From Bugula neritina (lineage: Eukaryota; Bryozoa; Gymnolaemata; Cheilostomatida; Bugulidae), in contig OZ037772.1 of NCBI GenBank assembly GCA_964035545.1, forward strand, positions 4,747,733-4,811,732: a stretch of 64,000 nucleotides of DNA, given 5' to 3'. Made by a program: the position numbers and the translations under genes. The notes beneath the pieces are model-generated. The model worked only from the letters and a program-made list of their open reading frames with translations. It had not been told where the DNA came from and did not search any database. Of the stretch, positions 1-15,475 are shown one piece after another. Positions within the stretch are counted from its first letter, which is position 1; every line of letters starts with the position of its first letter.

Positions 1-291
1 TCAATCAAACTTATCAGGCTTTTTTTACATATTCGAAATATTTAATTATCTTTGACATAACTTTTACAAATTACAAATATTTGGCTGCTGTCAGCTAATA
101 TGACATCAAATTAGAGATTAGTTTCATTATACACTTGAATTTCAAGAGTTGTCTGTAGCAAGCTCGTTACTATTGGATATTTGAATAACTACTGAGTTGA
201 TTGACATTTAGTTTGTAGGGTAACTTTCTGCGCTGGAAATCAGAAGACACGCTTTTACCTTGCAAACCAGTGTGCTAAGCATTGCACTATG

Positions 292-1262
292 TGGGTACGT
301 ACCCTCATACATACCCTCACACATACCCTCATAGATACCCTCATACACACCCTCATACATACTCTAATACATACCCTCATACATACCCTCATACATACCC
401 TCATACATACCCTCATACATACCCTCATACATACCCTCATACATACCCTAATACATACCCTCATACATACCCTCAACATACCCTCATAAATACCCTCATA
501 AATACCCTCATACATACCCTCATATAACATACCCTCATATATACCCTCATATAACATACCCTCATATATACCCTCAACATACCCTCATATAACATACCCT
601 CATATATACCCTCATATAACATACCCTCATACATACCCTCAACATACCCTCATACATACCCTCAACATACCCTCATATATACCCTCATATAACATACCCT
701 CATAGATACCCTCATACATACCCTCATACATACCCTAATACATACCCTCATACATACCCTCAACATACCCTCATATATACCCTCATAAATACCCTCATAC
801 ATACCCTCATACATACTCTAATACATACCCTCATACATACCCTCATACATACCCTCATACATACCCTCATACATACCCTCATACATACCCTAATATATAC
901 CCTCATACATACCCTCATACATACCCTCAACATACCCTCATATATACCCTCATATAACATACCCTCATAGATACCCTCATACATACCCTCATACATACCC
1001 TAATACATACCCTCATACATACCCTCAACATACCCTCATATATACCCTCATAAATACCCTCATACATACCCTCATACATACTCTAATACATACCCTCATA
1101 CATACCCTCATACATACCCTCATACATACCCTCATACATACCCTCATACATACCCTAATATATACCCTCATACATACCCTCATACATACCCTCAACATAC
1201 CCTCATATATACCCTCATATAACATACCCTCATAGATACCCTCATACATACACTCATACATA
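292..1262. repeat. Minisatellite, 12-bp CATACATACCCT unit and variants
   Basis: About 970 bp of tandem CATACATACCCT, with variants such as CATATATACCCT, CATATAACATACCCT and CAACATACCCT. A higher-order repeat of about 265 bp is visible: the stretch starting near 763 recurs nearly unchanged from near 1028. Long open frames across it are simple consequences of repeats lacking stop codons and are not genes. Positions 1-291 before it hold nothing recognisable. Confidence 0.97.
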
Positions 1263-1684
1263 CACTCACAGCTTACTAAAGATTCCAATGTGAATGTGAG
1301 CAAACTAACAGCCAACTACATGTGATGATATACATTCTCACTTTTCATTTTCTATACAGTGTGCAAGCCTCAGGCTGAGTCTCCCCTGAATTATGTAATA
1401 TATTAGAAGTTCTAGTAACTGTAGTGGTCATGCAGAATTTGCAGTGTCTTGCTCATTATTTTTATAGTTACTGAGTTCCATTTTCAAGTAACATTGTTGA
1501 AGGAAGATTATGTTTGAGTAGTACTTGAGTAGTACTTGAAACTTAACTAAACAGTTTCTATGTTTTATTCTAATTGAATGGAATTGTGATTTAGACAGGG
1601 TTGTGTTGCTCTGTTTGACTGTGGTTTTCTTGGAATGAGGCTATAAGTTTGTTAGAGTATTCTAAATGTTTAGGGACTATTTGC

Positions 1685-1765
1685 AAAATCTTGCCTCCAC
1701 TGGGAATTGAACCTGAGACCTCTGGCTTGCCAGCAAGTGTGCCATGGAGACCACTGGGTAAACTC
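1685..1765 (-). repeat. tRNA-like SINE fragment
   Basis: On the minus strand the segment reads like a tRNA-derived head: an A-box-like stretch around GTGGTCTCCATGGC, then a B-box-like CAGGTTCAATTCCC. No anticodon arm or complete cloverleaf is convincing, so this is a tRNA-derived repeat rather than a tRNA gene. Confidence 0.4.
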
Positions 1766-2039
1766 ATCACTAAACTTTTTCTTAGAATGATGTTTGCCTG
1801 CTTTTGTTGTTGTATTGTTCAGGCAACTAATTTATTCTGTGGCCTAATTGCTGACCTTTTCAAGCCGGATTTATTAGAGTGTCAGAACTCTTTTTATTGA
1901 GTTTTGATTTGGTCTTGTTCTAGTATTTATATAAAACTCATGTGAGTTTATAGTCATTATTCCTGTGGTAAAGAACAGAACAAAGTTTTCACGCAGGCTA
2001 ACGACCTATGTTGCACAAAAGCAAGACTGGGTTTTTTTT

Positions 2040-2140
2040 TGACATCAATAATGGCCTGTACTGAGGTTTGAACTCATGACTTTGCGCTTGCTGAGACAAA
2101 CACTCAAACCTTGAAACCACAACTGTTCCTTTATTCTAAT
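2040..2140 (-). repeat. tRNA-derived SINE copy
   Basis: Minus strand contains GTGGTTTCAAGGTTTGAG followed by CATGAGTTCAAACCTC. This matches the B-box pattern and spacing of the SINE copies near 7.3, 28.8, 32.9 and 37.8 kb. Confidence 0.5.
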
Positions 2141-2881
2141 TGTAAAATGATGTAGACATATTATGTTATGTAATAAGTTAATCATACTGTCATCTGGAAG
2201 AGTAATACTGATAGATTGTTAAATAATAATAGGGTTTGATATTTAATTATAAAAACTGGGTTCACTAATGACATTATGTCGCATGACATTTTATCACACT
2301 ACATTCTAACATGTGATATACTGTCACAGGACACAACATGACATTGTGTTAAGTTAGGTATTGCGTTACGTGACAATATTTCACATGTCGTAGCTTGTTG
2401 ACAAAGGCAGTTGGATTATTTATTTTAGCATTTGCAAAAGCTCAAAAAATATGTTATTTCCTTGTGTATATTTTATTTGCTGTGAGTGCTTTTGGTGCTT
2501 CAATTTATGCGTGGGCCAATCTATATTTGTTATGATTTGCTTTTCCTTATAGCAAATTTCAACATATGGGTTTCCGGGTATCAAACAGTTAATCTTCTAA
2601 AGCATATTCTAAACTAGGAAACAGTTGGCTAATCATTCAGTCCTAATCCCCGGATTATCTAGTCAAGCCTAAATGTTGTGTACTATTGCTAGGCATCTGC
2701 TCATTACTTTGATATACACATTATCCTCTATGATGAACACGCAGCAGTCAAGTTTGTTATCTGATGCTGATATGCATTGTGACTCATCCCTTTGTTTAAA
2801 TTAGCTGTCTTTTCGGTGTTGAAACGTTTTTTAGATGCTACCTCCACATCACTTGACTTCTAGTTACACAGAGCTCATTTT

Positions 2882-3505
2882 CAGTGCATAGTACATAGTG
2901 TATAGTACATAGTGTATAGTGCATAGTGTAGGGTGTATAGTGTGTAGTACATAGTGTATAGTACATAGTGTATAGTGTATAGTACATAGTGTAGGGTGTA
3001 TAGTGTATAGTACATAGTGTATAGTACAAAGTGTATAGTACATACTGTATGATGCATAGTAAATGGTGTATAGTGTATTATAGTGCATAGTGTATGGTGC
3101 ATAGTGTATAGTACATAGCGTATAGTGCATAGTGTAGGGTGTATAGTGTATAGTACATAGTGTATGATGTATAGTGTATAGTACATAGTGTATAGTACAT
3201 AGTTTATGGTGCATAGTGTATGGTGTATAGTGTATGGTGTATAGTGCATAGTACATAGTGTATTGTGCATACTGTATAGTACATAGTGTATAGTATCTAG
3301 TACATAGTGTATAGTATATTGTTTATGGTGCATAGTGTATAGTGCATAGTGTATAGTACATAATGTATAGTATCTAGTACATAGTGTATAGTACATAGCG
3401 TATAGTACATAGTGTATAGTACATAGTGTATGGTACATATAGTGTATAGCACATAGTGTATAGTACATAGTGTATGGCGCATAGTGTAGGGTGCATAGTG
3501 CTAAA
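2882..3505. repeat. Minisatellite, ACATAGTGTATAGT-type 14-bp unit
   Basis: About 620 bp of tandem ACATAGTGTATAGT and close variants (CATAGTG and TATAGTG heptamers). Unit order is imperfect, which suggests an old array with slippage. Open frames on the minus strand here are artefacts of the repeat. Confidence 0.95.
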
Positions 3506-4249
3506 TACATATATGAAATTGTACTAAATGTATTATGCTCAGTTTCTACTGCAAAGAACCTATGAGTCATGAGAACAAGAATCATAAGTGCATTACTGAA
3601 TATGACTCATAGACATTCACAGATTACAATACTTTGAATTCTCAACTTAGTAAATAATTTGCTTACTGAGATAGCCATTGCTCACTTGCTGAGAACTTTA
3701 TCTGGAATAATTCCCCAGCTATATAATTTGTACTATATCATATATTATATTATAATATATTTCATTAACCTGTATAAATAAATAAATGACATTGCACCAT
3801 GCTGCATATTATAGTAAAGCATGTATTATGCAGTATAACATAAAAACTCATATTTCTGTCACAAATATATCTACATGCATTGACAATAATTAAAGCATAG
3901 CAAAAAATTAGGTTGAATGATTAATGGCAGGCAATTCAATCTATTATTATCTAACTTGGCAGAGACTAATATTTAACCTAATGCAAGCTTCATCTAGGTA
4001 AACATAATTAGAGCCTGTCATTACTAAGGTTGAGATAAGCACTACAAGAATAATCAACTTCAACAGTAGATTTTTACCTTGATGGTGTGCATATGGTTAT
4101 AACTTTAGCACATATTTCTGAGAATAAACGTTTGTAACAAGTTTTTGCATTTTAGCACATAGCAGCTGTTAGCAAATTATACAATTAATAAATGAAAGCA
4201 TAAATTAGTCATTTCTGTGACATAGCAGTAGCTGTTTTGTGACATACAG

Positions 4250-4460
4250 TAGGTGTAGTTATAGTATGCACTAGTTGTATTTGTAGCGTACAGTAACTGT
4301 AAGTATAATGTATACAGTAGCTATTGGCTAAGTAAACAGTAGCAGTTTACAGTAAGCGCATACTAAGTACAGGGTGAGTATATAGCACGTATACTTAGTG
4401 AGTATAGTAGTGAGTATACAGTGAGCACATAGTGAGTATATTATAGTGAGACTATACAGT
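4250..4460. repeat. Degenerate low-complexity repeat
   Basis: Irregular reiteration of CAGTAGCTGT-like and AGTGAGTATA-like words. No coding potential. Confidence 0.5.
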
Positions 4461-4932
4461 ATAGTAAACAATATAATATACATTGCGTGGGTACGTTTAC
4501 AGTCAAGTGGGGATACTGACTAACTTATATTTTGAGTTGTAATCTACATAACACATTCTTTGCCTCAAAGAAATATGTCTGGCATATTGCCACATCTCAC
4601 GGTAGTTGGTCAACATAAAAGGTTGCAAGGATATGAATCATTATTAGGCTTCATTGCATTTCTTTAGTCGTAATTATTTTTTTCTAGAATGTTAATGATA
4701 CTTTCAAAACCACTCAGTTGAAAGTCACTGGTTAGATGAAAATGTTATGAAACATTTAGTAGAGAAAAATATTTACTGTATATGCAGATGTCATGAATTC
4801 AGCGGTTTCATTTGTCACTCAATTAGTTTTTTAGGGTTTGATTGACTTCATGGCTGTAGACAGAATGCAACTGGATGAGTCAGTGATATGCATCCATTTA
4901 CAGTCAATAGGTTGTCAATATGGAGAAGTTTA

Positions 4933-5297
4933 AAGGCCTGGCCAGGCACTTGTGAGAATCACACAAAATCGTCTATCAATTCACATGAAAACACAAATGT
5001 ATAATCAAGTTTGAGAGAATTCATACGAAATCGTGTTCGCTGGGTGCACCCACTGAAGACGATGAACAAAAAAAGCAACTAACAATAAGCACCGTTAGCA
5101 ACAGTGATCCTTTCATTTTCAACACGTTTTTGTGTCTGGAAATTTTCTGCTGTTTGTATCTTGTGCAAGACTCATTCATGGACTAGTCATTCTGTGTTTC
5201 GTCTGATGAGTGTGTGGCTGATCATAACGTGAAGATAACTCACGACAATATATACACAAATTTTGTGTGACTCTCACAAGTGTGTGGCCAGGCCTTA
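4933..5297. mobile_element. Small inverted-repeat element (MITE-like)
   Basis: The left end reads AAGGCCTGGCCAGGCACTTG and runs on through TGTGAGAATCACACAAAAT. The right end is its near-complementary inverse, ending GTGTGGCCAGGCCTT. The terminal inverted repeats are about 38 bp and enclose about 290 bp without coding potential. TTTAAA and TTAA border the two ends, which could reflect a TTAA-type target, but the exact junction is ambiguous by one base. Confidence 0.6.
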
Positions 5298-7320
5298 ACA
5301 GAATGGTCTTATAAAAACTCTAACAATTTCACCTTCAAGTTTTTTTTCTGGTCTAAAGAATGTCTGGCTGAAATCAATTGCTTCTTTCTAACAATATTTT
5401 GATAGATTTTTATATTTTCAATAAAATTGAGTGTTGTTTCAGTTATTGCAAAGGTTGATCAAAACTTCAGAAACATATATGCAGTTAATGTTTTCATGAT
5501 TCTATAACTATTGGGCTATCCAACTTTATAGCGCAAGAATAATGCACTTGAACATCAAACACTGTTAGATAAGTCTCAAATTTGAAAAGTATTTTTAGAT
5601 GAACTCTAAGTAAATGCATCTTTGATTATAGATTCTGCACTCAAATTTAATCACACAAAAGTAATTAGTGACATTTTTAAGGAATTGAACATAATTTATG
5701 CTAAAAGGCAGCTTCGATATGTTATAAATCATGTGAAGTTCTTACAAACATTATTAATTGAGTAGCTGCAAGACGTGCTTCACATAATTGATGTTTAAAT
5801 CGTGGGAACTGTGCATTTGCACGCTAATGAGATGTGACGTTCTATATAACATAAAGGTATAGTGAAGACATCGGATGAATGCTATATAATCTTATGCAAG
5901 GTTGTAGTCTGATATGAAAAGGGTCTTTTAGTAGACGTAGTATATATAATATATCAAATACAATACATAATATTTTTTTAAATGTAATACAATATAATAT
6001 GTTTTATGTTGTCTATAATGGTATTATATTTGTTGCATTTAACATATCGAATGATATGATATAGAACGTCTTGAATGCATTATATAATATGTTTATACAC
6101 ACAGTATATAATATTTTACACATAAGTGACCAAGTTTTCAACATTGCCAATTTACGTAACTAAATACAGTATTTCATCTGCTATTATGTTCATTATAATA
6201 TCTTGCTATTTATTAAATAAAGCTATTTCAGTAGATCCCCATCGAATACTTTCCAATTTTTTTCCCTCGACTGCTTTGAGGTTATTATCATAGTAATGTG
6301 ATGATATCATGAACATTAATTTAATCTTGTTAGCTATATAATATCACAAATCTAATAATAACTGGATTAATAGACAGGATGTTAAAGTGTGCCAAGTTTA
6401 AATTTTTATGACCAGTTAGTGGAATAGCATTGGTAACCAATGGTTACCAAGCGTGTGTAAAACGCTAATCAATCCTTTCATGTCAAGATGCTTGTTATGA
6501 AATCTGACTGGGAATAAGTTTATGCTTGGCTAGCTTGAGAAGTGAATAGATAAGAACTTTAATGTTCTGCTTCCACTGCAGTTAATAGGGGAAATCTGGG
6601 TGATATGAACCACCCGGGTAATATGGACCATGCATGTTTTGCAGTATCCAAGGTTACCAGAAAATTGAAAAGTGTCTTATTGTTTAGAAATAGGAATATT
6701 GAACTTCCCAAAGACCATCAGCCTATTTGCATTTTTCACAAATAAAATAAAGTTTTTTGAATGAATAAAGTAAGTTCATAGTTTGATAAGTATGAAGGTT
6801 CAATTATCTAAAGAGCAAAGCTAAAATATGAACTGTTTTCTACCACATCTCTGATTATATTCATAAATACAGCACATTGTTACGATAGTGAAGTAATTCC
6901 TCATGAAATTAAAGTATTTGCTGACGTTGAGTTCAAAAGCTGGTACTATGTGCTTATCATATAAGAGTCATTTTAATTTATTTAGTACACACTCAAAATC
7001 TTCTGTTTTTAACTGTTTTTCATAATTTAGCTGCTAGCTCTCTATATTAGGTATTTTGCTCTAAAATGAAAGTAATTTAAAGAATACATGCAACTAAATA
7101 ATCAAGGTCTTTTAAACTTTGTTTAATTTCTTAAGGTGTTTCCTAGTTATCTATAGCTGATTTAAATTTAGACTAAGAAAAAACATGGGAGATCCAATAC
7201 ATTGGCAGCTAAATTTTGAACAATTCCTAAAAAATGAAGATTTTCAGTGCTTACTAAATTAAGTGAAATGACCAATACGAGACAGGAAAAACTATGACTG
7301 GATACTCTTAACCTAACATC

Positions 7321-7405
7321 ACCAATGGGCTTTGGCAAGGTTTGAACCCACTACTTTGCATTCACTAAGCCAACGATCAAGCCTGTAGACCTTGGCTGTT
7401 CTCTT
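7321..7405 (-). repeat. tRNA-derived SINE copy
   Basis: Minus strand carries GGTCTACAGGCTTGATCG (A-box region) and GTGGGTTCAAACCTTG (B box) with the spacing seen in other SINE copies in this window. Confidence 0.5.
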
Positions 7406-8154
7406 GTTGTCATGATTTAAAACCAAATATTTATGTGTTATGTTATTATAGTGTGTGGATGCAATAATACAAAATATCATGAAACTACTTTTTATATCTA
7501 GTTGCAGCGCTGCTATAATATAGGCACAATGCTCTTGCATTGAACCAAAGACCATTTGGATAACAGAATATTACAATATATCAGATCATGTTTATAGCTT
7601 ACTAGTAACAAATTGCTATTGATTTTTACCTGTATGTCATAGTGTTGTAGTGCCTGCATGTTGTACTATACATGCATAATTAATGCCAAATATAAACAAT
7701 GAACATATTTACAGTGATCGTCTGTCCTGCGTACACTAAAAGCATTTACCAGTTGTACTCAGAATGAGCAGGAGATTTTGTACCCACTAAACTAAACTCA
7801 GTTACTGAAATGTCATACAACATAGTGACTAGTGTCTTGATACTACAGGCATTCACCTGGGGAGTTGCCAGCTCTTCTCTTGGAGCATGTCGTGAGTCAA
7901 TTATTTGGTGGCATATCGTTGAGAGAATAATTTTTTGTAACATTGTTAAGTTAAGTTTTTATACCTAAATCTGTGCACTTATTTTCAAGCATCATTTTTG
8001 GTGATAGATCTATAATTTGTAGAAACTGTTATGAATAATATGTTTAGATCTTGTTTTTATATTGCTTTAAATGATAATCATAATAGATTAGTATTTGTTA
8101 ATATTACCAATTGCCTAATTAATCATAACCAAATTTCTTTTTTATTGTTTTTAG

Positions 8155-10720
<2,566 letters not shown>

Positions 10721-10802
10721 CAGTTGTCTTCTTTTGACAGAAGTAACTATAGTTTTTGTTTTTCCCAGTTTTTTTATAAACTTGACGATGAAACTATAAG
10801 CA

Positions 10803-11558
10803 CACAGGATAGTTAAGGGCATCCTCACTAAGAATATCATAAATTTCTCTCAAAATGTAGTTCAGGTTCTTGAATAATATTGCTCTGCGGGTGGCATGCG
10901 TGTTGCCTACTTGCATTTGTTTAGCCTAAGATTAAACTACAGCCAATGAGCAGCAACCTTCAATAGGGCTGCGTTATGTATCAACATTCCATTATGGGTG
11001 CTACATAAACAAAGTACAAAGCGAGCTATTCATAATAGCCTGCCAGCTAGCAAGCGTATAATTAGCATGTACGCGCCAATATCTTCTCATCCCTAAGTGC
11101 TCATTGAAGCGTGCAGCACTGCGCGCTGCTAATTTTCTATGAAAAAATATGGCATTTTCAGTGTATAAATCACCAATTTATGAGCAATCTAGCAGGGTTA
11201 TTGGAAAATGAAAAAAACTTGCACTGGAGAAATATCTCAGGATTCTAGCGGTGCAATTTTTATTCAGATATCATCTTTTGCTGCTGAGATATTTTACTGG
11301 TACTGAAAAGTCAGCTTTTCTGGCAAAATTGGCCAAAATTGGGCAGTTTTTTGTCTATAACTTTGCAAAAAAAATGAAAATTGAAATTTCCAAAAAAGTT
11401 GCACTGGAGAAAAACAAGATCTACAACATAGTTTTTAAATTTTGACTCTAGCACAATTAGGTGAGATTTTATTTTACTGGTACTGAATTCTTATATGATT
11501 ACAATGCAAACCTCAGCAAGGCAGTTGCAGCTAAAAGGTTGCCCTTAACTATCCTGTG
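10803..11558. mobile_element. CACAG-ended MITE, copy A
   Basis: Bounded by inverted ends CACAGGATAGTTAAGGGCA and TGCCCTTAACTATCCTGTG (19 bp), flanked by CA on both sides, which could be a 2-bp target duplication. The interior of about 720 bp is non-coding and matches copies B, C and D over most of its length. CACAG ends with a short duplication resemble CACTA/EnSpm-type ends, but that class is inference. Confidence 0.85.
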
Positions 11559-13480
11559 CATTGAATTTTTGAGTAGTAATGCACATCATGATTTTATGTT
11601 AATGTAGTTTGGTAAGAGTAATAACACGCACCAAGCAGACAACTTAATGCACACTGGATATTTTTTAGGAAAAAAATCCATTGTAATTATTTAGTTTTAT
11701 GTTACACCAGTTTTATAGAAGTAAAATTATTTTGTTCAGAAACAAAAATTATGTAAGAATATTAACTACTCTGTAATTACTGTTGTAATTTTAATTATTT
11801 GCTGCAAATTTGCAAAATATTTTAAATGTACATTTTAATGCATTAGACAATACACACACGCACGCATGCACGCACATATATGTACATTATATATATTATG
11901 CAGTCAACTGATGGTGACAGTTATTGATAATTATTAACAGAACTTTACCTATGATAATAGCCATGTTTAGAGCCGAGATTTTCAACCTTTCCAGACCGAG
12001 GGCCACTGAAAGAAAATATTCTGGTGACGAGGGCTGCATTATGAGCATTCGTTTGAGCTGGCAGAGGGTGGCACAGCATTCGTAATTTTAAAAATATGTT
12101 ATTCCAATTTTCTGTTATTTATTGAAAAATGAGGTCTCAATATTTACTGCAGCCTGCATGCTCATTAGCATGTTTATAAACAAGACATTTAAAACATAAT
12201 TGTTCCCTCTAACTTATGTATACTGTACAAAAAAAAATTATTTGTTGTGTTTTTGAGGGTTACATAAATTTAGGGCGGGCAAATCCGGCACATGGTCCAG
12301 CTGTTATATATAGCCCTAGTATATGGTAAAACTTGAAGGGAACACAGCTATCTATATATTTAGTAGAACACAGGCATATCATTGGCTAAAAGTTAAATGT
12401 ACGTTTAATACTAGATGGGAGTTGTTCCACTATGTTTATCTGCTCAAGCTGCACTATAATCAGTAGTATACACTCTTTATGACAGGGCAAAATCAACAAA
12501 ATAATTAATTGAGGTAAGCATCAATAGCTTGTATTACACACTTTTCACAGAGCAACACTCGCTGTAACCACCAGTGCATATAATAGTTTCTAAATCCTTT
12601 ACATTATAATTGTATTACAACCTGATCCAGAACCACAAATAGGCTATAAGCACTGCTTAGTCAACTGACACACATTGCATCTCTAAAATATTATTACAAT
12701 ACAATGACTCACAGGCTCTTTGTGCATATAAACTGTTGCTCTAGTTCACTGCGCAGTTCTGTCCATGACTATATACAAATATACAATATACATCAACACA
12801 CTGTGTATATAGTATGCTTCACAATCTAGGTGGTATACGTCACTGACTATGTAATACAATGTCACCGACTATTTAATACACTTAAGGAGTAATATATATT
12901 ACATATATTATAGTCAGAGAAATACAATGCTACAGGCAGTCACTGATATATGTGAAGCATATTTATAATAACCATCATATACATAATATTACTTTATATA
13001 GTATCTAGAGAAATGGAAAGTCTGCTTTATGCAAAGCACCTCAGGCATACCATAGTCTTGCAATGTAATTTTGAAAATGCAGTGAACAACATGTTGATAG
13101 AACGACATCTTCATTGTTCTGGATTACGGTTATCAAATACTTGAAATCCAAAAAAGTAGGACTGATGGTCTGCTGGTTTTGTGTACAGTCAGCTTGACTA
13201 TATACTTATAGTTTGTATTATGAGCTATTGATATTTCCTTTTAAATTTTATTTTTGCTAATTTTACTGCTAAAATAGAAAGCTCTAGCTGGTTGGAGTAT
13301 ATTACTAAAGCAGGGAGAAATGGGAGAAAACTCCACTAATTGGTTGATAAGCAGAAGCTGTCTATTGCCTACTAATGCTGTTATATATATTTAAAAATGC
13401 ATTTAATGTGTAGCAAAAAACATGCCTGTGTCATCAGAACTATTATTTGTGTTTACTTCAAGATACCCTTTAGTCATAGC
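11559..13480. other. Spacer without recognisable gene
   Basis: AT-rich. Around 11,970-12,010 there is a stretch (TTTTCAACCTTTCCAGACCG, then GGGCCACTG) reminiscent of one end of hAT-type elements, but no partner end was found. No coding exon could be supported. Confidence 0.4.
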
Positions 13481-13484
13481 TATC

Positions 13485-13609
13485 AGCATGTTGAAGGTAG
13501 CCACATAAGTTATCAAACTGTCATTGTTAATGGAGTTCCTGACAATTTTTATTTAAATATTCAGCAAAGGCAGTTGAAATTTTGCTTGGATGATTTATGA
13601 GGTTTTATC

Positions 13610-13684
<75 letters not shown>

Positions 13685-14055
13685 CATATATATATATAAT
13701 ATATATATATATATAATATATATATATATATATGTGCGTGCGTGCGTGTGTGCGTGTGCAGGCGTGCGTGTGCGTGTGTGTGTGTGTGCGTGCGTGCGTG
13801 TGTTTGTGTGTTTGTGTGTGAGTGATGTCTTTCAATCATGTGATTCTATTTATTGCGTAGCCAATGAAACACCAATAAACTTATTGTATGTGTTTACTCC
13901 ACATTGTACTCTGATAATTGCCATCGTTGCATTTAAGGTAGCCACATTTATTATCAAACTATCAATTTAATGGATTTAATGATATTTTTTAACATTGATC
14001 AATCAGCAAAAATGTTGAAATTATGCTTGGAAAAGTTATAAGGTTATATCATTAA
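13485..14055. repeat. Direct repeat pair flanking a microsatellite
   Basis: 13485-13615 and 13925-14055 are diverged copies of the same ~130-bp sequence. Both run from AAGGTAGCCACAT through TTATCAAACT and TTGAAATT to TATCATTA, with indels. The duplication brackets the (TA)n/(TG)n tract. Confidence 0.6.
13612..13830. repeat. Compound (TA)n-(TGCG/TG)n microsatellite
   Basis: About 120 bp of TA repeats with ATATAATA interruptions, passing into GTGCGTGCGTGTGTG-type repeats. Open frames here are artefacts. Confidence 0.95.
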
Positions 14056-14191
14056 AGTACTGAGCAGGCAGTAGTGCGTTGAGTACATAGATAGCAAAAG
14101 ATTACGTATTCAAGTGTATACATACTGCTATCCAATTATGACAGAGTACAGATAGGTGAGGGTGTCCCGGTATTTAATGTATATATAGCTG

Positions 14192-15475
14192 ATGGCTTCT
14201 TACGCAGCGTATTTTAAGATGCTCCAATATTTCTTTCATCTAATACTTTATAGTATTCCGACATGTTGTCAATTTCTGTATTGGAAACTAAGCGGAATAC
14301 AAATACTTATAAACAACCGCCAAAGAGGTGAGAGCTATGAACTATCTGCTCAGCTGCTTAGAGTTTGGGGAAGGTGCAAGCCAACACATTTTACTATAAA
14401 CTACAGACGGCACTTCCTCTCTACACATGTCAAGGTCGTACATCCTGAATTGGCTCTCCAGGATAACGTTTCTCTCATGACACTTACTGACAGAGAAGCA
14501 ATTTTTGTTGTTGCGCCTGCAGATGAGAATCTGTACAACACAAGGAAGTGGCCGTTCTTCTTTGAAGCACAATTCATCTCTGCTGAGTTCATACTGATTA
14601 TGCCGACCAGCTCATTTCATCGTTTAGCTGATGTTGTGGGCGACCCACAAAGCAAAGTCGTCTGGATACACCAACAGGGTAGGTGTGGATCTACTGCCAC
14701 ATGTCAAGCATTCAACGCTTCACCAGATGTTTGTGTTATTGCTGAACCACTGTGCACTTTGTCCCTTGACCAAGCATTTAAGTACAAGTATTTCAAACAC
14801 TGGGGGTATGACTGGGAAAACAGCAAGGAATATAAATTGCTATACCAGAGCGCTGTGCGAGTCTTATTGAAACCTAGAGGAAGGTCATGCAATCTCACAG
14901 TAGTCAAATGTTCAGGGATGTTCATGAAAACCGACTTCAAACTCCTGTCTCAGCTCTTCCCGCAGTTTATCCACATTTACTTGTATCGGCAAGTCAAGAG
15001 TCAAGTTGGGTCAATACTTAAAGCTGTGGGTGACATGATGATCGAGAGAGAAGTCACACTAGCTATCTCTTCAAACCCTATCCTGTCCTGGCTGTTTCCA
15101 ATGGTTAAACCTGTCATGCTAATGACTTATATCTGTTCCAACAGCAGTCATGTCAAGTGGATCTTAAATAAGGAAAACACAAGAAAACGAACCAAACTGC
15201 TGATGTTTCTGTACCACTGGTGTGAAAGCTGTTTTCACTACAAACTTCTGGTGAAACAGTTTAGGCATCAAACAACGATTTTGGCGTTCAGGTTTGAGAA
15301 TTTTCAATCTAATCCTAAAAATTTTGTCCACACATTATTCAACTGCATAGAGGAAAGGCTGACTAGTCATCAACTTAGCTTGATAGAGTTAGCATTGACA
15401 GAAGACAGTCAAAAACGCTCTCAAATGAGCCGAGCAAAAGTGGCAAAGAACAAAGATGCACAATTTACTGCTTAG
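14192..15475 (+). CDS. Single-exon P-loop sulfotransferase-like protein
   Basis: A 427-residue open frame. Sulfotransferases of this fold move sulfate from PAPS to an acceptor; the substrate here is unknown. Residues about 10-31 are a hydrophobic stretch that could act as a signal anchor, as in Golgi type II enzymes. The PAPS 5'-phosphosulfate loop is at about 158-168 (WIHQQGRCGST), followed by CQAFNASPDVCVIAEP. A second conserved block is SCNLTVVKCSGMFM (232-245). The 3'-phosphate region is FIHIYLYRQVKSQVGS (259-274). The first in-frame ATG follows an AT-rich leader and no splice signals are needed. The frame ends at TAG 15473, but 33 further sense codons with protein-like composition follow before TAA, so this TAG is probably a premature stop, a read-through site, or a sequencing or allelic change. 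AATAAA-type signals follow near 15,675. Confidence 0.8.
   Translation: MASYAAYFKMLQYFFHLILYSIPTCCQFLYWKLSGIQILINNRQRGESYELSAQLLRVWGRCKPTHFTINYRRHFLSTHVKVVHPELALQDNVSLMTLTDREAIFVVAPADENLYNTRKWPFFFEAQFISAEFILIMPTSSFHRLADVVGDPQSKVVWIHQQGRCGSTATCQAFNASPDVCVIAEPLCTLSLDQAFKYKYFKHWGYDWENSKEYKLLYQSAVRVLLKPRGRSCNLTVVKCSGMFMKTDFKLLSQLFPQFIHIYLYRQVKSQVGSILKAVGDMMIEREVTLAISSNPILSWLFPMVKPVMLMTYICSNSSHVKWILNKENTRKRTKLLMFLYHWCESCFHYKLLVKQFRHQTTILAFRFENFQSNPKNFVHTLFNCIEERLTSHQLSLIELALTEDSQKRSQMSRAKVAKNKDAQFTA

Larger units (their letters stand above)
1263..2881. other. Gene-poor spacer with two tRNA-like SINE fragments
   Basis: Apart from the SINE-like fragments listed separately near 1.7 and 2.1 kb, I see no coding exon, RNA gene or other mobile element in this AT-rich stretch. 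The open frame at 1649-1900 spans the SINE-like piece and has no coding character. Confidence 0.5.
3506..8154. other. Gene-poor AT-rich spacer
   Basis: No coding exon could be supported. It contains a low-complexity stretch near 4.25-4.46 kb, a small inverted-repeat element at 4.93-5.30 kb and a SINE copy near 7.35 kb, each listed separately. The first exon (signal peptide) of the downstream lectin gene may lie here, because that gene's first clear exon enters in phase 1, but I could not identify it. Confidence 0.5.

Noticed and set aside
292-1262. Telomere-like repeat or chromosome end
   Set aside because: The unit is CATACATACCCT with many variants, not TTAGGG/CCCTAA, and unique sequence lies on both sides.
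255-1315. Long open frames in the CATACATACCCT array
   Set aside because: The repeats lack stop codons in several frames. The predicted peptides are pure repeat with no gene context.
6590-6640. Transposon end near GGGTGATATGAACCACCCGG
   Set aside because: Looks like a repetitive word, but no matching inverted end in the window supports an element.
11970-12010. hAT transposon terminus
   Set aside because: One end-like motif only. No inverted partner or 8-bp duplication was found.
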